Below are positions 60,663-64,000 of a stretch of 64,000 bases of DNA, one piece after another. The stretch covers positions 744,001 through 808,000 of the forward strand of contig NZ_CP053382.1 of the NCBI RefSeq assembly GCF_014931605.1. Reading direction: 5' to 3'. The position numbers were made by a program, and so were the translations under genes. The DNA is from Halomonas sp. MCCC 1A13316. Lineage in GTDB: Bacteria; Pseudomonadota; Gammaproteobacteria; Pseudomonadales; Halomonadaceae. Numbering within the stretch: the stretch's first letter is position 1; every line of letters begins with the position of its first letter. Below the pieces are notes generated by a model. The model was not told the origin of the DNA. It did not search any database and saw only the letters and a list, made by a program, of their open reading frames with translations.

Positions 60663-61682
60663 TCATAATCCCACCAACTCCACCTTACCCCAATCTCCAT
60701 CCACCGAGTCGAGCAGCTTGCTTAGCGCTGGGCTCTGGTAGGTTACGTGCGGGTCTTCCCAGCGCAGGCGTACGCTTTGGTGCAGGCAGGGCTCTGGGGT
60801 GCGGTGTTGCGAGCGGCGCATGATCTTGTAGAAGCCTTTGTACTCGTCATGCTGCCGGCCGTTGTGGTGCGGGGTCATCGAGGCGACGAAGTGCGGCTCG
60901 AGGACGAGACCGAACCGCTCGGCTTCGGTGACCATCCATTGGCCGGCGTAGTCGCCGAGTTCGCGCTGCGGGTAGCCGCCCCCGATATCGGTGTGCACGC
61001 CGGCGAACCACACCTGCTTCAGGTCGATGCCGGGCTTGGCCGACCACAGCGTGGGCTCGAAGTCCTGGCGGTTTTCGTCGATGGAGACGGCATGCCGGGC
61101 GTGGCGGATGATGCTGCTGGGCTCGGTGTCGTGGAACAGGTAGCGTTCGGTGCCCAGGGTACCGAGGAAAGGGGCGGGTATGCCGAGGGCGCCTACGGTA
61201 TCCCACACACCGAGGAATTCGATGGGGGTGATATCGGCTACGGCGTAGGCGCGGCGGAAATCGATGGATCTCTCGGCACCGGGTGCCGAGCTTCGTGCGC
61301 GTTGCCGGTAGAGTTGGTAGGCTTCGGGGATGCGGTCGGCGTAGAGCCGGAGCAGCACACCGCAGTTGCGGATGAGCCCGGCCAGGGAGCGTACGCTGTA
61401 GGCCCCGCGGCTAAAGCCGAACAGGAAGAGCTGATCACCGGGCTCGTAGTTGTGCACGATGAAGCGATAGCAATCCATGATGTTCTTGTCGATACCGGCG
61501 CCGGTGGCACCACCGCGAATGCTGTCACCCTCAGTGCCCACGCCCCAGTCGTAATAGACGATCTGCTTTATGTCGTTGTCACAACAGGGCGCGATGCCGC
61601 GTGCCAGGCGCAACACATGCGTGGCGGTGTTGCTTTCCGGGCATTGCCAAGTGCCATCGGCGCAGATGACGATGCGTTTCAC
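60663..61682 (-). CDS. DUF2235 family alpha/beta hydrolase
   Basis: The 339-residue protein begins KRIVICADGTWQCPESNTATHVLRLA and has the nucleophile elbow LFLFGFSRGAYSVRSLAGLI plus FLGVWDTVGALG and VWFAGVHTDIGGGYPQ, the DUF2235 pattern. Some DUF2235 proteins are type VI secretion phospholipase effectors (Tle); this one is short, with no adaptor or VgrG nearby, so it is more likely a stand-alone lipase or esterase. Confidence 0.87.
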   Translation of the reverse strand: MKRIVICADGTWQCPESNTATHVLRLARGIAPCCDNDIKQIVYYDWGVGTEGDSIRGGATGAGIDKNIMDCYRFIVHNYEPGDQLFLFGFSRGAYSVRSLAGLIRNCGVLLRLYADRIPEAYQLYRQRARSSAPGAERSIDFRRAYAVADITPIEFLGVWDTVGALGIPAPFLGTLGTERYLFHDTEPSSIIRHARHAVSIDENRQDFEPTLWSAKPGIDLKQVWFAGVHTDIGGGYPQRELGDYAGQWMVTEAERFGLVLEPHFVASMTPHHNGRQHDEYKGFYKIMRRSQHRTPEPCLHQSVRLRWEDPHVTYQSPALSKLLDSVDGDWGKVELVGL

Positions 61683-61842
61683 CCCGCCATTTCTCCCTCA
61701 CGTTTTTACTTAACGTAAACGTAACGTTGTGAATGCGCTATATCATCTAGCCCGAAAAAGGCCTCCGTCGTCTTGATTGAGGTCATGGCTTACGTGCATG
61801 TAGTGAATGGCTTACAACGTTGGGTTAAGGCAGGTGTCGTCG

Positions 61843-62265
61843 TCAAAATAACGCTGCGACAATCATCGCGCACATGACAAAGAGGCAGACGATGCCTACG
61901 CCATAGGCGACCGTGCGCCAAGGCTGCAGGGCCGACAGATAAAACACCGTGTGCAGGTAGCGCGCCACCGTGAACAGGAGGAACAGCCAGGGCGCCAGGC
62001 TCGGTGAGGCTTCCACCCAAACATAGACAACGCCAAGGGCGAGGAATATCGGAATGTTCTCGAGGTCATTGCGCCAGGCATTGGCGGCACGCTGAACCTG
62101 GGGTAACTCCTCTGTGGCGGCTTGCCGCCCGACGAGGGCAGCGTCTTCAGGAGTCTTGAAGGTTCGCTTGCCGATTCTGTGATAGCCCTGAAACAAGGAA
62201 ATGGAGAACATTTTCACGAACAGTAGCACCGTAGAGACGGCGTACCAGTGCACGACTTCATTCAT
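61843..62265 (-). CDS. MAPEG family membrane protein
   Basis: The 140-residue protein has four membrane helices and the MAPEG pattern (KTPEDAALVGRQAATEELPQVQRAANAWRNDLENIPIFLALG, ARYLHTVFYLSALQPWRTVAYGVG). MAPEG proteins are glutathione transferases/peroxidases of the membrane; bacterial roles are largely unknown. The ATG at 62265 places the first helix normally; the frame extends to 62340. Confidence 0.85.
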   Translation of the reverse strand: MNEVVHWYAVSTVLLFVKMFSISLFQGYHRIGKRTFKTPEDAALVGRQAATEELPQVQRAANAWRNDLENIPIFLALGVVYVWVEASPSLAPWLFLLFTVARYLHTVFYLSALQPWRTVAYGVGIVCLFVMCAMIVAALF

Positions 62266-62496
62266 ATGATCTACCTTGTTGGACTCGACCTTCATGCCAT
62301 GAACGGGCGAGGAACATGCCCCTTTTTCCAGAGAGAACATGCAAGGCTTGCTGTGCCTTGCTAGCCTGAGATTCCGGCGATTTCAGCCTGGCGAAATAGC
62401 GCAGGAATTCTTTCTTCAAGCTGGGCTCATCGGATCATGGCTCGAACATAGTTGCTACGTGTCAGTGAGCTGGCGCAACACTTGAGCATACCAAGG

Positions 62497-62766
62497 TTAC
62501 TCTTCATACGGCTCATCGGTGCGCGGGGCGTTCGGCAACTGCTCATCGAGCGACTGCCGGTACTTGATGCAGCCCCTGATGAATTCCGACCATTCCGGTA
62601 CCACGGGAACCGGGTCTGTCTTGTCGGGCAACAATTTCCACAGGGCAGGATGGTGCCAGCACAGCTCGTGCCGGCTACAGTCGCGATGCTCACGGATGCC
62701 CTGACGTAGCCGCTTGGCTTCTTCGATCAGCTCTTCGCGGCTCATTCTCTCGAGGTCTTCGTCCAT
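62497..62766 (-). CDS. Conserved hypothetical protein, 89 residues
   Basis: MSREELIEEAKRLRQGIREHRDCSRHELCWHHPALWKLLPDKTDPVP then WSEFIRGCIKYRQSLDEQLPNAPR is a pattern I recall as a widespread small protein of unknown function. Cys and His residues (CSRHELCWHHP) might bind a metal. aggggag lies 7 bases before the ATG at 62766. It is a single gene. Confidence 0.75.
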   Translation of the reverse strand: MDEDLERMSREELIEEAKRLRQGIREHRDCSRHELCWHHPALWKLLPDKTDPVPVVPEWSEFIRGCIKYRQSLDEQLPNAPRTDEPYEE

Positions 62767-62827
62767 GAGCGCTCCCCCTGGTTTTCTCATACGGTTTGGC
62801 CGCACCATCTGCAGCAGTATGGCTTAG

Positions 62828-63105
62828 CTAGCGGCAGCGGGCATACATGAAGCATGCCCTAGGCTCCGGACCGTTATTAGGATGCAAGGCGTACTGTTCG
62901 AGTCGCCCTTATCTCGAGAAGCCCACTTTTTCCCATAGGCGAGCGGAAGCCTGATTTTCGACATCGCATGCGGCCTGAACCCGGTAACACTCGGGCTGTG
63001 CCAGGCAGCGCTCAGTCAGCTCGGCAAGCGCTTCTGTCATGATGCCTTGCCCCCAGAATTGGCCCGCCAGGGCATAGCCCATATCGACCATATGACCCTT
63101 GGGCC
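62828..63105 (-). pseudogene. GNAT acetyltransferase, 5'-truncated and with a nonsense codon
   Basis: Leftward reading gives GPKGHMVDMGYALAGQFWGQG, IMTEALAELTERCLAQPECYRV, QAACDVENQASARLWEKVGFSR, a TAA where Glu is usual, and then in the same frame GRLEQYALHPNNGPEPR to a stop at 62828. This is the acetyl-CoA-binding half and C-terminus of a GNAT protein. The first ~90 residues are replaced by a TetR fragment reading the other way. Confidence 0.82.
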
Positions 63106-63418
63106 CTATATCGAAATGGCGCTTGAGCCGGAAGTCCAGCGCATCATGCTGCTGGACGGGCCGGCCGTACTCGGCGATCCCTCGCAGTGGCCCAACCAGA
63201 ATGCCTGCCTGTTGCGCACGACGCAGACCCTCCAGGCGCTCATCGATGAGGGCACAGTCAAGCCGGTGGATGCGGAGGCCGCTGCTCGGTTGATCAATGG
63301 CGCGGCGCTCAACGCTGCCCTGTGGATTACTGCCGCCGAGGATCCCCGCGCCGTTCTTCCCAAGGCCGTCGAGGCGTTTCGTCAGCTCGCTGCCGGCTTG
63401 CTACGAGCTGAGCGGTAG
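63095..63418 (+). pseudogene. TetR family regulator, C-terminal fragment
   Basis: EMALEPEVQRIMLLDGPAVLGDPSQW, then QALIDEGTVKPVDAEAAARLINGAALNAALWI and PKAVEAFRQLAAGLL match the ligand-binding C-terminal half of TetR regulators. The helix-turn-helix half is absent; the sequence begins at the joint with the GNAT pseudogene. Without DNA binding it cannot act as a repressor. Confidence 0.78.
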
Positions 63419-63461
63419 CGTCGCAACGGACATGCCTCCATTTCAACGGGATCCTTCACGA

Positions 63462-63836
63462 ATGGGTGCACGTTGCCGTTGCTCGGCCCGAAAGAGACTC
63501 GCAGCTCCAGTGCAAAGCAGGAGGGAGCCAACCACGATCAGAGGGGCAAGCGCTTGTGCGGCGGGCTCCGTCCAGAAAAAAACCGCACTGTTCCTTGCTT
63601 TGGTCCTGTCCTCCGGTGTTGCCCTTGCCGAAATGGGCGCAGAAGAGCTGATTCCGCCCTCTGCTTACTCGAACGCCTCCGGCCAGAATGGCTTCGAACA
63701 AATGGACCATGATGGCGATGGTCGTATTTCCCATGAAGAGGCCAAGGCGGGCAGCCTGCCTGAAGTCTTCGTCATCCTGGACCGCGACCATAACGGTGCG
63801 ATCTCCCGCCAGGAGTTCAACTTCCGCCCGCGGTGA
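63462..63836 (+). CDS. EF-hand domain protein, start uncertain
   Basis: The C-terminal part has two canonical EF-hand loops, DHDGDGRISHEE and DRDHNGAISRQE, so Ca2+ binding is likely. Before them is a signal-peptide core (KKTALFLALVLSSGVALA) suggesting export. No start codon lies right before QKKTALF; the nearest in-frame ATG at 63462 adds ~34 residues of non-typical sequence. Either an upstream piece was replaced or the start is non-standard. The hairpin at 63875 ends it. Confidence 0.6.
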   Translation: MGARCRCSARKRLAAPVQSRREPTTIRGASACAAGSVQKKTALFLALVLSSGVALAEMGAEELIPPSAYSNASGQNGFEQMDHDGDGRISHEEAKAGSLPEVFVILDRDHNGAISRQEFNFRPR

Positions 63837-63874
63837 TCGCTGGCTCGCCACAGGTTAAAACCTGAATATGAAGA

Positions 63875-63894
63875 AGGGAGGCCTGGGCCTCCCT
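63875..63894. terminator. Hairpin between EF-hand gene and VOC gene
   Basis: AGGGAGGCC and GGCCTCCCT form a perfect 9-bp stem with a 2-base loop, followed by ccttcattt, between convergent genes. It can serve both. Confidence 0.7.
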
Positions 63895-63924
63895 CCTTCA
63901 TTTGCTGCCGCCAGTTTCGCCTGT

Positions 63925-64000
63925 TCACTCATGCTGCAGAATATTGATGAGCTTGCCGAATGGATCGCGGACATAGAACCGCCTCACGCCCCAGGGTTCG
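63925..64000 (-). CDS. VOC/glyoxalase family protein, C-terminal end
   Basis: The last 24 residues, read leftward, are WGVRRFYVRDPFGKLINILQHE, the standard end of glyoxalase/VOC proteins, with the metal-site Glu at the penultimate position. The rest lies beyond the window. Confidence 0.75.
   Translation of the reverse strand, partial: EPWGVRRFYVRDPFGKLINILQHE

Noticed and set aside
60663..61682. Type VI secretion effector call for the DUF2235 protein
   Set aside because: No VgrG, adaptor, immunity lipoprotein or other T6SS gene is near and the protein is short; a stand-alone hydrolase is the safer call.
62427..62496. Leftward frame with 'LTRSNYVRAMIR' tail
   Set aside because: It is out of frame with the real 89-residue protein, has no start signal and matches no family.

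Overview
The window reads as chromosome of a GC-rich gammaproteobacterium, most consistent with a Halomonas-like member of the Halomonadaceae. The grounds are family-level: NhaC and TRAP transporters, a DbpA/RIO kinase pair, a PutA without a DNA-binding domain, MmyB-type regulators, DUF1127 and YjfB-like small proteins. I had no database search, so the genus is an inference. No tRNA, rRNA or CRISPR array was recognised.

Layout. 1-2.7 kb: end of an RND efflux pump and its outer-membrane factor. 2.9-7.9 kb: DbpA RNA helicase with a RIO1-type kinase, a GAF-GGDEF-EAL protein and a lipoprotein chorismate mutase. 7.9-15.7 kb: AraC regulator, a stub of an ornithine-cyclodeaminase-family gene, NhaC, a DadA-like D-amino-acid dehydrogenase and PutA, which together look like a D-proline or related imino-acid catabolic block. 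16.0-27.2 kb: GMC oxidoreductase and aldehyde dehydrogenase, divergent LysR, then an M81 (MlrC) hydrolase, a complete TRAP transporter, an iminosuccinate-reductase-like ornithine cyclodeaminase homologue and, convergent with it, a D-threo-3-hydroxyaspartate-dehydratase-like PLP enzyme. 27.5-42.8 kb: mostly short housekeeping and accessory genes (quinone reductase, MmyB-type regulator with a clear operator, DUF1330, racemase, DUF899/VOC/SRPBCC operon, LysR/DUF1127, SleB hydrolase, ACR3-like and Ca/Na antiporters, nitrilase-family, RibD-like, OsmC, dienelactone hydrolase).

43.0-60.3 kb is an accessory segment with visibly more A/T-rich codon use. It opens with a complete IS30-family element, then a diguanylate cyclase and a crotonase gene split by a complete IS66-family element with a perfect 8-bp target duplication. 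A compact catabolic cluster follows: PaaG-like isomerase, TRAP transporter, atypical SDR, PaaH-like dehydrogenase, IclR regulator, acyl-CoA ligase, a second crotonase, PaaJ/PcaF-like 3-oxoadipyl-CoA thiolase and PaaF-like hydratase. It has uptake, CoA activation and the whole lower phenylacetate/adipate-type beta-oxidation, but no ring oxygenase and no acyl-CoA dehydrogenase, so its substrate is not one of the textbook ones.

A second theme is gene decay. At least nine genes are stubs, internally deleted or stopped by nonsense codons (8.8, 29.8, 30.2, 31.0, 34.1, 34.3, 38.4, 62.8 and 63.1 kb). Twice a deletion has removed the facing 5' ends of two head-to-head genes. 60.7-64 kb holds a DUF2235 hydrolase, a MAPEG protein, small proteins, two of these decayed genes, an EF-hand protein and the end of a VOC-family gene.
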